A stretch of DNA of 64,000 bases from Streptomyces griseus subsp. griseus (GTDB lineage: Bacteria > Actinomycetota > Actinomycetes > Streptomycetales > Streptomycetaceae). The notes under the pieces are model-generated. The model ran no database searches, was not told where the DNA came from, and saw nothing but the letters and a program-made list of their open reading frames with translations. Within the stretch, counting starts at the first letter, position 1. Each line of letters opens with the position of its first letter. The position numbers were made by a program, and so were the translations under genes. This document shows positions 8,013 to 16,396 of the stretch, one piece after another. The stretch covers positions 11,382 to 75,381 of the forward strand of contig NZ_JOJE01000035.1 in the NCBI RefSeq assembly GCF_000720255.1, read 5' to 3'.

Positions 8013-8873
8013 TCAGCCCCGGTTCTGTACGTGCTGGTAGCCGAAACGGCCCTTGATGCAGAGGTTGCCGTGGGTCACCGGGTTGTCGTGCGGCGAGGTG
8101 ACCTTCACGATCTCATTGTCCTGCACGTGCAGCGTGAGGTTGCAGCCCACGCCGCAGTACGCGCACACCGTCGTCGTCTCCGTCTGCGCCGACTCGTCCC
8201 AGGTACCCGCCGCCCGCATGTCGAACTCCGACTTGAACGACAGCGCGCCCGTCGGACACACCTCGACGCAGTTCCCGCAGTACACGCATGCCGAGTCGGT
8301 CAGCGCGGCGTCGTGCTCCACCGCGATCCGGGCGTCGAAGCCGCGCCCCGCGACGGAGATCGCGAAGGTGTTCTGCCACTGGTCCCCGCAGGCGTCGACG
8401 CACTTGTAGCACAGCACGCACTTGTCGTAGTCGCGCACGTACAGTGCGTTGTCGACCCTCGGCTCCTCGTTCAGGCGCGCCGCTTCCGGGCCGAAGCGGT
8501 CCGGCTTGGCCTCGTACTCCTTGATCCAGCCGGCGGCCTCCGGGGTCGTCGAGAGGTCGACCGAGGAGGCGAGGAGCTCCAGGACGATCCTGCGGCTGTG
8601 CCGGGCGCGCTCGGTGTCCGTGTGCACCTCCATGCCAGGCTCGGCCTTGCGGGAGCAGGCCGGGACCAGGGTCCTCGCCCCCTCCACCTCCACCACACAG
8701 AGGCGGCAGGCGTTCTTCGGGGTGAGGGTGTCGCCGTGGCAGAGCGTCGGGACGTCCTTCCCGGCGGCCCGGCAGGCGTCGAGGATCGTCGCCCCCTCCG
8801 GGACCCTGGCCTTCTCGCCGTCGATCGTGAACTCGACCAGCCGACGCGGCACTCCGAGCGGTATCGCGGTCAT
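8013..8873 (-). CDS. Formate dehydrogenase alpha chain, N-terminal iron-sulfur part as a separate gene
   Basis: A 286-residue electron-transfer protein. It has an N-terminal [2Fe-2S] ferredoxin domain (CHGDTLTPKNACRLCVVEVE plus a later Cys), two [4Fe-4S] motifs (CVLCYKCVDAC and CVYCGNCVEVCPTGAL) and finally CAYCGVGC with a downstream CIKGRFG, the motif that binds the [4Fe-4S] cluster next to the molybdenum cofactor. In FdsA/FdhA enzymes all this is fused to the molybdopterin domain. Here the protein stops right after GRFGYQHVQNRG, and the catalytic part is encoded at 10707-12632. The His/Cys motif of the NuoG N3 cluster is absent. The start overlaps the preceding stop by four bases. Confidence 0.9.
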   Translation of the reverse strand: MTAIPLGVPRRLVEFTIDGEKARVPEGATILDACRAAGKDVPTLCHGDTLTPKNACRLCVVEVEGARTLVPACSRKAEPGMEVHTDTERARHSRRIVLELLASSVDLSTTPEAAGWIKEYEAKPDRFGPEAARLNEEPRVDNALYVRDYDKCVLCYKCVDACGDQWQNTFAISVAGRGFDARIAVEHDAALTDSACVYCGNCVEVCPTGALSFKSEFDMRAAGTWDESAQTETTTVCAYCGVGCNLTLHVQDNEIVKVTSPHDNPVTHGNLCIKGRFGYQHVQNRG

Positions 8874-10702
8874 TCGTACGCCCCCAGACGGTCGATGGCG
8901 GATTCCACGGCGTTCCACGCGGTCTGCCCCAGACCGCAGATCGAGGCGTCCCGCATCGCCCGGCCGACCTCCCTGAGCAGGGCGATGTCGTCCGCGGCCG
9001 CCGCGCCCGTGCGCTCCACGATCCGGTGCAGCGCCTCCTCCTGCCGCACCGTCCCGACCCGGCACGGCACACACTGCCCGCACGACTCGTCCCGGAAGAA
9101 CTCCGCGATGCGCAGGAGCAGTCGGGGCAGGGGAACGGTGTCGTCGAAGGCCATGACGACTCCCGAGCCGAGCGTGGTGCCCGCCTCCCGGGTGCCTTCG
9201 AAGGTGAGTGGGATGTCGAGCTCGTCGGGCCGTACGAAGCCTCCGGCCGCCCCGCCGAGCAGTACGGCCCGCAGCCGCTCGCGCACCCCCGCCCGCGCCA
9301 GCAGCTCGCCCAACGTCGCACCGAACGGCAACTCGTAGATCCCGGGCCGCGCCACACTCCCCGAGACACAGAACAGCTTGGGACCCGTGGACTTCGGCGT
9401 CCCGATCGCCGCGTACGCCGGTGCGCCCATGGTCAGGATCGGCAGCACGTTGACCAGCGTCTCGACGTTGTTCTCGACCGTCGGCTTGCCGAACAGGCCC
9501 TTCTCCACGGGGAACGGCGGCTTCGAGCGCGGTTCGCCCCGGTAGCCCTCGATGGAGTTGAACAGGGCCGTCTCCTCGCCGCAGATGTACGCCCCGGCGC
9601 CGCGCCGGATCTCGATGTCGAAGGCGTAGCCCTGGCCGAGGACGTCATCGCCGAGCAGGCCACGCGCGCGTGCCTGCGCCACGGCGTGCTCCAGGCGACG
9701 CAGGGCGCGCGGGTACTCGCCGCGCAGGTACAGGTGGCCCCGGTGGGCGCCGGTCGCGAACGCGGCGATCGTCATCGCCTCGACCAGCGCGTACGGGTCG
9801 CCCTCCATGATCACGCGGTCCTTGAAGGTGCCCGGCTCGGACTCGTCGGCGTTGCAGACCAGGTAGTGCGGGTGATCCGGCTGGGCGGCCGTGGCCTGCC
9901 ACTTGCGGCCGGTCGGGAAGGCGGCGCCGCCGCGCCCCACCAGGCCGGAGTCGGTGACCTCGCGGATGACATCGGCGGGGCCGAGCTCGAAGGCCCGGCG
10001 CAGTGCGGTGTAGCCGCCATGGGCGCGGTAGTCGTCGAGACTCGTGGGGTCCACCACGCCGACCCGCCTGAGCAGGATCAGGGACGGGTCCCCGGCCTGG
10101 GGCACGGCCAGGGCGGCCGGTGGCTCCTCGGGCGCCGAGTCGGGCGCGGTCGCGGCGAGGACGGCCTCCGCTACGGTCGCCGGCGCCGACACCGCCGTAC
10201 GCACCGGATCGCCCGCCCTGAAGGCCAGCGCCGCCGGAGCCCGTTCGCACAGGCCGAGGCAGGGGCTGCGCTCGACCTGGACGCCACTGCCCGGGCCGAG
10301 CCGGGACTCCACCCCGGCGCACAGCGCGGACGCCCCGGCCGCCGTGCAGGCGAGGTCCGTGCACACGTGGAGCACGGTCGCCGGGCGGGGCCGGACCGCG
10401 AACATGGCGTAGAACGTGGCCACGCCGTACGCCTCCGCCGGCGGCACCGTCAGCCGCCGGCACAGGTAGTCCAGTGCGCCTTCGCTGATCCAGCCGACCC
10501 GGTCGTTGATCGCGTGCAGCCCCGGCAACAGCAGGTCGCGGCGGTCCCGGGCCTCACGGCCGCCGCGTGCCCACCTCAGGTCGTCGGCCCCCGCCGCGTC
10601 GCGGTCGGCGCCCTCCCAGGAGGACTCCGCAGGCCCCAACAGGGCGTCGACGGCCGCCCGTTCCTCGTCCGTCGGCTTGCTGTCGCCGAAGTGCAGATCC
10701 AC
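8870..10702 (-). CDS. Fused gamma-beta (NuoE-NuoF type) diaphorase subunit of formate dehydrogenase
   Basis: A 610-residue fusion. Residues about 60-165 match the NuoE/FdsG thioredoxin-like [2Fe-2S] domain, with CTDLACTAAG and CLGLCERAP as ligand pairs. Residues about 200-600 match NuoF/FdsB, with the NADH/FMN motif GRGGAAFPTGRKW, the second glycine-rich stretch RGAGAYICGEETALFNSIEG and the [4Fe-4S] motif ESCGQCVPCRVGT plus CGLGQTAWN. It should accept electrons from the iron-sulfur subunit and reduce NAD+. It overlaps the next gene by four bases and follows the catalytic gene by four bases, so the operon is translationally tight. Confidence 0.93.
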   Translation of the reverse strand: MDLHFGDSKPTDEERAAVDALLGPAESSWEGADRDAAGADDLRWARGGREARDRRDLLLPGLHAINDRVGWISEGALDYLCRRLTVPPAEAYGVATFYAMFAVRPRPATVLHVCTDLACTAAGASALCAGVESRLGPGSGVQVERSPCLGLCERAPAALAFRAGDPVRTAVSAPATVAEAVLAATAPDSAPEEPPAALAVPQAGDPSLILLRRVGVVDPTSLDDYRAHGGYTALRRAFELGPADVIREVTDSGLVGRGGAAFPTGRKWQATAAQPDHPHYLVCNADESEPGTFKDRVIMEGDPYALVEAMTIAAFATGAHRGHLYLRGEYPRALRRLEHAVAQARARGLLGDDVLGQGYAFDIEIRRGAGAYICGEETALFNSIEGYRGEPRSKPPFPVEKGLFGKPTVENNVETLVNVLPILTMGAPAYAAIGTPKSTGPKLFCVSGSVARPGIYELPFGATLGELLARAGVRERLRAVLLGGAAGGFVRPDELDIPLTFEGTREAGTTLGSGVVMAFDDTVPLPRLLLRIAEFFRDESCGQCVPCRVGTVRQEEALHRIVERTGAAAADDIALLREVGRAMRDASICGLGQTAWNAVESAIDRLGAYE

Positions 10703-10706
10703 CAGG

Positions 10707-12632
10707 TCACCTCACGATGGTCGCGACGGGAAGCTTGTCGATCCGGATCGCCGACGCCTTGAACTCCGCCGTCCCGGCGATCGGGCAGTTCGCCTCGATC
10801 GTCAGCCGGTTGGTGTCCACCTCGTCGGGAAAGTGCATGGTCATGAAGGCCAGCCCGGGCCGCAGCGCCGTGTCGATCCAGACCGGCGCCACGACCGCGC
10901 CCCGCCGCGAGGACACCTGGACCTCCTCGCCGACGACGACCCCGTAGCGCTCGGCGTCCTCCGGGCACAGCTCGATGTACTCACCGCGCCGCAGCGGGGA
11001 CGCGAAACCACCGCTCTGCACACCGGTGTTGTAGGAGTCGAGGCGCCGGCCGGTGGTCAGCCGGATCGGATACCGCTCGTCGGTGAGGTCGACCGGCGGA
11101 TCGTGCTGGACGATCCCGAAGGGCGCCGGCAGCCCGCGCGCGTCCGGATCCTTCTCCCACAACCGGCCATGCAGATACGTCGGTTCGAGCCGGTCGGTGC
11201 TCGGACAGGGCCACTGGATGCCCTGATGCTCCTCCAGCCGGGCGTACGTCATCCCGTAGTGGTCCGGCGAGACCGAGCGCAGCTCGTTCCAGACCGCCTC
11301 CGAGTCGGCGTACTTCCAGTCGCGGCCGAGCCGTGCCGCGAGGTCGCAGAGGATGTCGATGTCCTCACGTGCCTCGCCGGGCGGGGCGACGGCCCGGCGC
11401 ACCCGTTGCACTCGTCGCTCGCTGTTGGTGGTCGTGCCCTCTGTCTCGGCCCAGCCGGCGGTCGCGGGCAGGACGACGTCGGCCAACTCGGCGGTTTTCG
11501 TCAGGAAGATGTCCTGCACGACGAGGAAGTCCAGCTGCCGCATCCGCCGCACGGCCTGATCGCTGTCGGCCTCCGACTGCGCCGGGTTCTCGCCGATGCA
11601 ATACACCGCCCGGAGCGAGCCCTCCTCCATCGCCTCGAACATCTCCGTCAGGTTCATCCCGTAGTGCGGCTGGATGACCGTGTCCCAGGCGGACTCGAAC
11701 CGCAGGCGGGACTCCGGGTCGAGGATGTCCTGGAAGCCGGGCAGGCGGTTGGGGATGGCACCCATGTCGCCGCCGCCCTGCACGTTGTTCTGCCCGCGCA
11801 GCGGCTGCAACCCCGAGCCGTACCGCCCGACATGGCCGGTCAGCAGGGAGAGGTTGATCAGCGCGCGGACATTGTCGGTGCCGTTGTGGTGCTCGGTGAT
11901 GCCGAGGGTCCAGCACAGCTGGGCACGCTCGGCGCGGGCGTAGGCGTGCGCCAACTCCCGTATGGCACGGGCCGGTACGCCGGTCACCTTCTCGGCGAGG
12001 GACAGCGTCCACGGCTCGACGAGCGCCCGGTACTCCTCGAAGCCGGTCGTGGCCCGCTCGACGAACGCCTCGTTGACGAGCCCCGCGTGGATGATCTCGC
12101 GCCCGATGGCGTGCGCCATCGGGATGTCCGTGCCGACGTTCAGCCCCATCCAGCTCTCCGCCCACTCGGCGGTGGAGGTGCGGCGCGGGTCGACGGCGTA
12201 CATCCGGGCGCCGTTCCTGATCCCCCGCAGCACGTGCTGGAAGAAGATCGGGTGCGCGAAGCGGGCGTTGGAGCCCCACATCACGATGACGTCCGTGTGC
12301 TCGATCTCCTCGTACGATGACGTGCCGCCGCCGGAGCCGAACGCGGCCGACAGGCCCGCGACACTCGGGGCGTGACAGGTGCGGTTGCAGGAGTCGACGT
12401 TGTTGGTGCCCATGACCACGCGGGCGAACTTCTGGGCCACGTAGTTCATCTCGTTGGTCGCGCGGGCGCAGGAGAACATGCCGAACGCGCCTCGGTTGCG
12501 CTCCAGGCCCCGGGCCGTGCGGTCCAGGGCCTCCTCCCAGCTCGCCTGCCGGAACGGCTCGTCGCGGGAGTCGCGGACGAGGGGGTGGGTGAGCCGGGTG
12601 TAGGTCTTCGGGGTCCGGTTCCTCTTGCTCAT
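10707..12632 (-). CDS. Formate dehydrogenase catalytic chain lacking its N-terminal Fe-S domain
   Basis: A 641-residue molybdopterin oxidoreductase. It begins directly with the segment that normally follows the molybdenum-proximal [4Fe-4S] domain (TYTRLTHPLVRD...ASWEEALD). The formate dehydrogenase signature VDSCNRTCHAPSVAGL places Cys86-His87 at the positions of Sec140-His141 of E. coli FdhF, so this would be a Cys-type enzyme. Cofactor motifs include WGSNARFAHP, GENPAQSEAD and the C-terminal dinucleotide-binding domain (TTGRRLDSYNTG...). Its missing Fe-S half is the separate gene at 8013-8873. It overlaps the PanE-like gene upstream by four bases. Confidence 0.92.
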   Translation of the reverse strand: MSKRNRTPKTYTRLTHPLVRDSRDEPFRQASWEEALDRTARGLERNRGAFGMFSCARATNEMNYVAQKFARVVMGTNNVDSCNRTCHAPSVAGLSAAFGSGGGTSSYEEIEHTDVIVMWGSNARFAHPIFFQHVLRGIRNGARMYAVDPRRTSTAEWAESWMGLNVGTDIPMAHAIGREIIHAGLVNEAFVERATTGFEEYRALVEPWTLSLAEKVTGVPARAIRELAHAYARAERAQLCWTLGITEHHNGTDNVRALINLSLLTGHVGRYGSGLQPLRGQNNVQGGGDMGAIPNRLPGFQDILDPESRLRFESAWDTVIQPHYGMNLTEMFEAMEEGSLRAVYCIGENPAQSEADSDQAVRRMRQLDFLVVQDIFLTKTAELADVVLPATAGWAETEGTTTNSERRVQRVRRAVAPPGEAREDIDILCDLAARLGRDWKYADSEAVWNELRSVSPDHYGMTYARLEEHQGIQWPCPSTDRLEPTYLHGRLWEKDPDARGLPAPFGIVQHDPPVDLTDERYPIRLTTGRRLDSYNTGVQSGGFASPLRRGEYIELCPEDAERYGVVVGEEVQVSSRRGAVVAPVWIDTALRPGLAFMTMHFPDEVDTNRLTIEANCPIAGTAEFKASAIRIDKLPVATIVR

Positions 12633-13600
12633 GCGGCCGTCCTCAATGCGAGCAGGTCCGAGATGGCGTGGACGGTGCGCAGGGTGGGCACCTCCACGCC
12701 GGTGATCTCCGCCAACTCGACGACCGCCGCGAGCAGGACGTCGAGTTCGAGCGGCTTGCCGCGCTCCAGGTCCTGGAGCGTGGACGTGCGGTGGTCACCG
12801 ACGCGCTCGGCGCCCGCGAGACGGCGCTCGATGGAGACGCCGACCTCGCAGCCGAGGGCCCGGGCGACGCCGATCGTCTCCGCCATCATGATCTCGATGA
12901 CCCGGCGGGTGCCCCCGTGCAGGCACATCTGCCGCATGGTCGCGCGGGCCAGCGCGCTGATCGGGTTGAAGGAGATGTTGCCGAGCAGCTTGAGCCAGAT
13001 GTCGTTGCGCAGGTCAGGCTCCACCGGGCACTTCAGCCCGCCGGCCCGCAGGGCCCCGCTGAACTCCAGACAGCGCGGGGACACACTGCGGTCGGGCTCG
13101 CCGACCGAGAACCGGGTGCCTTCCAAGTGCCGTACGACGCCCGGCCCTTCGAGCTCGGTCGCCGCGTAGACCACACAGCCGACGGCCCGTTCGGGCGCGA
13201 GCACCGCACTGACCGCGCCGTCCGGGTCCACGCTCTCGACGCGGTGGCCGTCGTGGGGGCCGCCGTGCCGGTGGAAGTACCACCAGGGGATGCCGTTCTG
13301 GGCGGCGACGACCGCCGTGGTGTCGTGCAGCAGGGGCTCGATCAGCGGCCCGCACGCCGCGTACGAGTTGGCCTTCAGACCGAGGAAGACGTAGTCGACG
13401 GGGCCGATGTCGGCCGGGTCGTCGGTGGCGTGCACGCGGGCGGTGAAGTCGCCGCGCGGGCTGAGCACCCGAACGCCGTCCCGCCTCATGGCCGCCAGAT
13501 GCGGTCCACGGGCGACGAGATGCACGTCGGCACCGGCGCGGTGGAGCGCGGCGCCGACGTAGGCGCCGATGGCACCGGCGCCGAGAACTGCGACTTTCAT
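12629..13600 (-). CDS. Ketopantoate reductase family protein, possible oxalyl-CoA reductase
   Basis: A 323-residue ApbA/PanE-family NADPH-dependent reductase. It has an N-terminal Rossmann motif MKVAVLGAGAIGAYVGAALHRAG, the catalytic-site Asn in QNGIPWWYFHRHGG and the catalytic Lys in DIWLKLLGNISFNPISALA. It is the first gene of the formate dehydrogenase operon, overlapping the catalytic gene by four bases, which is an odd place for pantothenate synthesis. A PanE relative (PanE2) in Methylobacterium extorquens reduces oxalyl-CoA to glyoxylate, and this window also has oxalate-type genes, so that role is plausible but unproven. The ATG at 13600 is chosen over a TTG at 13648 because the Rossmann strand starts there. 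Confidence 0.85.
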   Translation of the reverse strand: MKVAVLGAGAIGAYVGAALHRAGADVHLVARGPHLAAMRRDGVRVLSPRGDFTARVHATDDPADIGPVDYVFLGLKANSYAACGPLIEPLLHDTTAVVAAQNGIPWWYFHRHGGPHDGHRVESVDPDGAVSAVLAPERAVGCVVYAATELEGPGVVRHLEGTRFSVGEPDRSVSPRCLEFSGALRAGGLKCPVEPDLRNDIWLKLLGNISFNPISALARATMRQMCLHGGTRRVIEIMMAETIGVARALGCEVGVSIERRLAGAERVGDHRTSTLQDLERGKPLELDVLLAAVVELAEITGVEVPTLRTVHAISDLLALRTAA

Positions 13601-13689
13601 GGTGAGGGAGCTCCGTTCGGTCGAGGGTACCGAGGAACTGCCGAGCAACTGGGGGACCGTTGGGGGACTGTCCCGACTCTGTCGACGAA

Positions 13690-13705
13690 ATATTGTCTAC
13701 AGTAT
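13690..13705. promoter_or_regulatory. Palindromic operator candidate upstream of the PanE-fdh operon
   Basis: The sequence ATATTGTCTACAGTAT is an imperfect palindrome of the form ATAnTGT-NN-ACAnTAT. It lies about 90 bp upstream of the start of the leftward PanE-fdh operon. The TTGT-NN-ACA core resembles sites of FadR/FCD-type GntR regulators. Related elements occur upstream of the GntR gene at 19071 and between the ThDP enzyme and sucC at 39473. Confidence 0.5.
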
Positions 13706-13812
13706 GGAGGTTGGGCCAGCAAGGGTTCGCGCAAGTCGGGAGCCACTGTGCGGTGGCCATGGGTCAACGGGCTTGTGGGGATCGGGGGAGCTGCGCGGTG
13801 GCGGAGGCATGA

Positions 13813-14193
13813 CGGGTCCTCTGTCCGGGCGGCTGGATCGTCCTGGTCGGTCAGGACTGGGACGCCATTGTGATCGACTCGGATGACGCGGCGCTCACCC
13901 GCACGAGCGTGCAAGCCCACGCCGACCTTTTGGGCACGCCCCGGGCCGGCCGTCAGTACCGCAGCCTGCTCCTGGCCGACGGTTTCGACGATGTCACGGT
14001 CGAGGTGCACACCAGCGTGTTCACCGACCCCGCGATGCTGTCGCTGCTCGCGAGGCTCGCCGAACCGGCCTGCGCCAGTGGCGCCGTCGGCCGTGACCAG
14101 GCGGACGAGTGGCGCGCCGAACAGCGCCGACGTGCCGAGGCCGGCCGTTTCCTCGCCGCCATTCCGTGCTTCGTGGCCTCCGCCTCCGCCTGA
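13813..14193 (+). pseudogene. 3' fragment of a SAM-dependent methyltransferase gene
   Basis: From 13825 the frame reads PGGWIVLVGQDWDAIVIDSDD and continues through RQYRSLLLADGFDDVTVEV to AEAGRFLAAIPCFVASASA at the stop. This is the C-terminal third of a UbiE/class I methyltransferase: the strand after motif III, the variable helix region and the typical tail. The same frame hits a TGA about three codons upstream of 13813, and no SAM-binding motif I can be found before it. The gene has therefore lost its first two thirds. A GTG at 13870 could still start a 107-residue peptide, probably meaningless. Confidence 0.7.
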
Positions 14194-14339
14194 GGACTCC
14201 TGACAGAAGTGGTGGGCTTGACCTGGTCAGAGGCCGATGTCGTGCGCGAGGGCGCTGGGTGGCGGGACGCGGTCGGTCGCGTGATCGCACGCGATAAACC
14301 CGGCGACGTCGGCGAACACCCCCGGGATACTGATCGCCC

Positions 14340-15086
14340 ATGGATGAGGTCAAAGTCGTCGTCGCCCATTCCGAGCGCGCGACTCTGCGCGTCGGCGACG
14401 TGTTCCTGAAGGTGGACGCCGATCAGGCGCGCATCAATGTCGAGGTCGAGGCGATGTCCCTCGCGCCGGTCCCGACCCCGGAGGTCCTGTGGCGCAAGCC
14501 GTCCGTGCTCGCGACCGCCGCCCTCCCGGGGACGACGCTTGGGCGCCTCGGCGGGCCGTCGACCGGGTCGCCGGCGGCGTGGGCCGCGGCGGGCGCCGCC
14601 ATCCGGAAGCTGCACGACGCGCCGCTGCCGTCCCGGCCGGGCCAGGCCGGCCGGAGCATCGTCGCGCTGGCGGCGGAACTCGACGACGAGTGCGAGTTGC
14701 TCGTGACGGACGGCGTTCTGCCCGCCGACCTGGTAACCCGCAACCGCCAGGTCGCCGAGGCCGCGCTCCGACCCTGGACTCCGGCGTTCACACACGGCGA
14801 CCTGCAGATCGCTCACGTCTTCGTCGACGGCGACGAGGTCACCGGCATCATCGACTGGTCCGAGGCGGGCCAGGGCGATGCCCTGTACGACCTCGCCACC
14901 TTCACGCTCGGACACGAGGAGCACCTCGACGACGTCATCGCCGGCTATGGCACCGACATCGACCTCGACGTGATCCACGGGTGGTGGTCGTTGCGGAGCC
15001 TGCTGGCAGTTCGCTGGCTGAGCCGGCACGGCTTCGACCCGTTCGCGCCGGGGTGTGAGGTCGACGTGCTGAGATCCCGGATGTGA
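14340..15086 (+). CDS. Aminoglycoside phosphotransferase family protein
   Basis: A 248-residue APH-fold kinase. The catalytic loop HGDLQIAHVFVDGDEV (about residues 154-169) and the metal-binding IIDWSEAG are intact, so it should transfer a phosphate from ATP to a small molecule. It lacks a strongly conserved N-terminal glycine loop, as do many short APH proteins. The substrate is unknown; antibiotic inactivation is one possibility. A GATACT hexamer at 14326-14331 lies eight bases before the ATG, and no ribosome-binding site is visible, so the transcript may be leaderless. Its 3' end overlaps the convergent nucleotidyltransferase frame by 142 bp. Confidence 0.85.
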   Translation: MDEVKVVVAHSERATLRVGDVFLKVDADQARINVEVEAMSLAPVPTPEVLWRKPSVLATAALPGTTLGRLGGPSTGSPAAWAAAGAAIRKLHDAPLPSRPGQAGRSIVALAAELDDECELLVTDGVLPADLVTRNRQVAEAALRPWTPAFTHGDLQIAHVFVDGDEVTGIIDWSEAGQGDALYDLATFTLGHEEHLDDVIAGYGTDIDLDVIHGWWSLRSLLAVRWLSRHGFDPFAPGCEVDVLRSRM

Positions 15087-16087
15087 GGCTGTGCGGGCCC
15101 GACTGCCACGCATGCGTTCTGACGGATCGAGCAGCCCATCCCCTGGGGCGCATCGCGGCGTTCACTCCGCCCTGATCTGGCCGAGGGCCGGGCCGAGGCG
15201 CGCCTTGCGACGGGTAGACTCGACCAGCCTGGTCGCGTGCGGTGTGCAACGTCGTCGCTGCCGGGCCACTCACTCCCGTTGGAGGGCTCGGCAGGGCCCG
15301 TCCGCGGGGTTCGGGTGCGCAGCCGGTCGATCTCCGCGAGCACGCGGTCCACATGCGGACGCACCTGCGCCTGCAAGGTATCGCTCCAGCTTTCCCCGGA
15401 GTAGGGGCAGTTGAGATAGAGCTGCCTGGCGTGCTCGAGGGCGGGGCGGTGCTCGGGCGGGAGTTGGGCGAGGGCCCAGTCGGCGGCGGCGTCCTTCGAC
15501 TTGATCCGGCCAGTGGCGAGCGTGGTCCAGATGCGGGCGAAGGTCAGCAGGACGTTGCGGGTGTCGCTGTCCAGGTCGTCGAGCAGACCGGGGATACCCG
15601 CCACGCTCGCCCGGACCAGGTCGGCCTGTGGGACCGGATCGAGGACCTGCGCCGGGCGCGGGCCGGTGAGGGGGTGGTCGCCGGTCAGCGCCATGGTGAT
15701 CAGCAGGGCCAGATCGGGCATCGGCTCCGGCTGGGGGACCTCCCCGGCCTCGTACTGCGCACGCAGCCACTCGCCGTAGAGGAAGTCGCCGGTCGGCGGG
15801 TACCGCCAAGGCCGGACCTCGGACTGGACGACCACGGTGACCTCGACGGGGCGGGCCCTGTTTCGGGAGCCGGAGGTTCGGAGCAGTCCACCGAGGAGTG
15901 CCCGTCGCTCCTGCTCGTCCATTCGCCGTCGGGAGACGACCAGCACGTCCACGTCGCTGGCCGGCCTGAGGCCGCCGAGCACGGAGGAGCCGTGGAGGTA
16001 GGTGCCGATGACATCCTGGCCCAGCACGTCGCCGACCAGCCCGACAATCTCCTGAACCTGATTCACTGCATCAGCGTCTCCTGCCAT
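14945..16087 (-). CDS. ANT(3'')/AadA-like nucleotidyltransferase with unusual C-terminal extension
   Basis: A 380-residue frame whose first 265 residues match AadA-type aminoglycoside adenylyltransferases. The nucleotidyltransferase motif GSSVLGGLRPASDVDVLVV is intact, and the C-terminal helical domain ends near GESWSDTLQAQVRPHVDRVLAEIDRL. Family members are about 260-280 residues long. The extra 115 residues are Arg/Ser/Pro-rich, unlike any domain, and their last part is antisense to the 3' end of the phosphotransferase gene. A lost stop codon is the simplest explanation. Adenylation of streptomycin/spectinomycin-type drugs is inferred from the family. A GTG at 16066 is an alternative start. 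Confidence 0.78.
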   Translation of the reverse strand: MAGDADAVNQVQEIVGLVGDVLGQDVIGTYLHGSSVLGGLRPASDVDVLVVSRRRMDEQERRALLGGLLRTSGSRNRARPVEVTVVVQSEVRPWRYPPTGDFLYGEWLRAQYEAGEVPQPEPMPDLALLITMALTGDHPLTGPRPAQVLDPVPQADLVRASVAGIPGLLDDLDSDTRNVLLTFARIWTTLATGRIKSKDAAADWALAQLPPEHRPALEHARQLYLNCPYSGESWSDTLQAQVRPHVDRVLAEIDRLRTRTPRTGPAEPSNGSEWPGSDDVAHRTRPGWSSLPVARRASARPSARSGRSERRDAPQGMGCSIRQNACVAVGPAQPHIRDLSTSTSHPGANGSKPCRLSQRTASRLRNDHHPWITSRSMSVP

Positions 16088-16396
16088 CCGGCGGAGCGCA
16101 CAGCATTATCCGATGTCGGCGCCTCGAGGAACTGGTGGGTGCCGTCGAACAACGCGACGAAGTCGCGCTCGCCCAGGCTGCGGCGCTTGCCGTCAGCCCG
16201 GCCACCGACAAGCGTCCCGAGCGCCGCCCGCTCACCCTCACCTGCGGCGTGTGGCCGTGTCGGACCCAGGTGCGTGGTCACAGCCACTCGGGATACCGGT
16301 CGGTCCGACCGTTCACCGCCCCCCGGATACCGTTCACCGCATACGGTCGACGCGCCGCCTTCTCAACGCGCGCACCGGTACCTACCGTTCGGGATC
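16088..16396. other. Intergenic region upstream of the first OFA transporter
   Basis: About 309 bp between the leftward nucleotidyltransferase and the rightward transporter. A minus-strand frame (16063-16287) would encode a 74-residue peptide that I cannot relate to any family, and it overlaps the nucleotidyltransferase start. A TACCGT hexamer at 16383-16388 lies eight bases before the transporter ATG and might be a -10 box for a leaderless transcript. Nothing else recognisable. Confidence 0.4.

Noticed and set aside
16063..16287. 74-residue minus-strand frame upstream of the AadA-like gene
   Set aside because: It overlaps the AadA-like start in another frame, has no recognisable similarity and no supporting ribosome-binding site.
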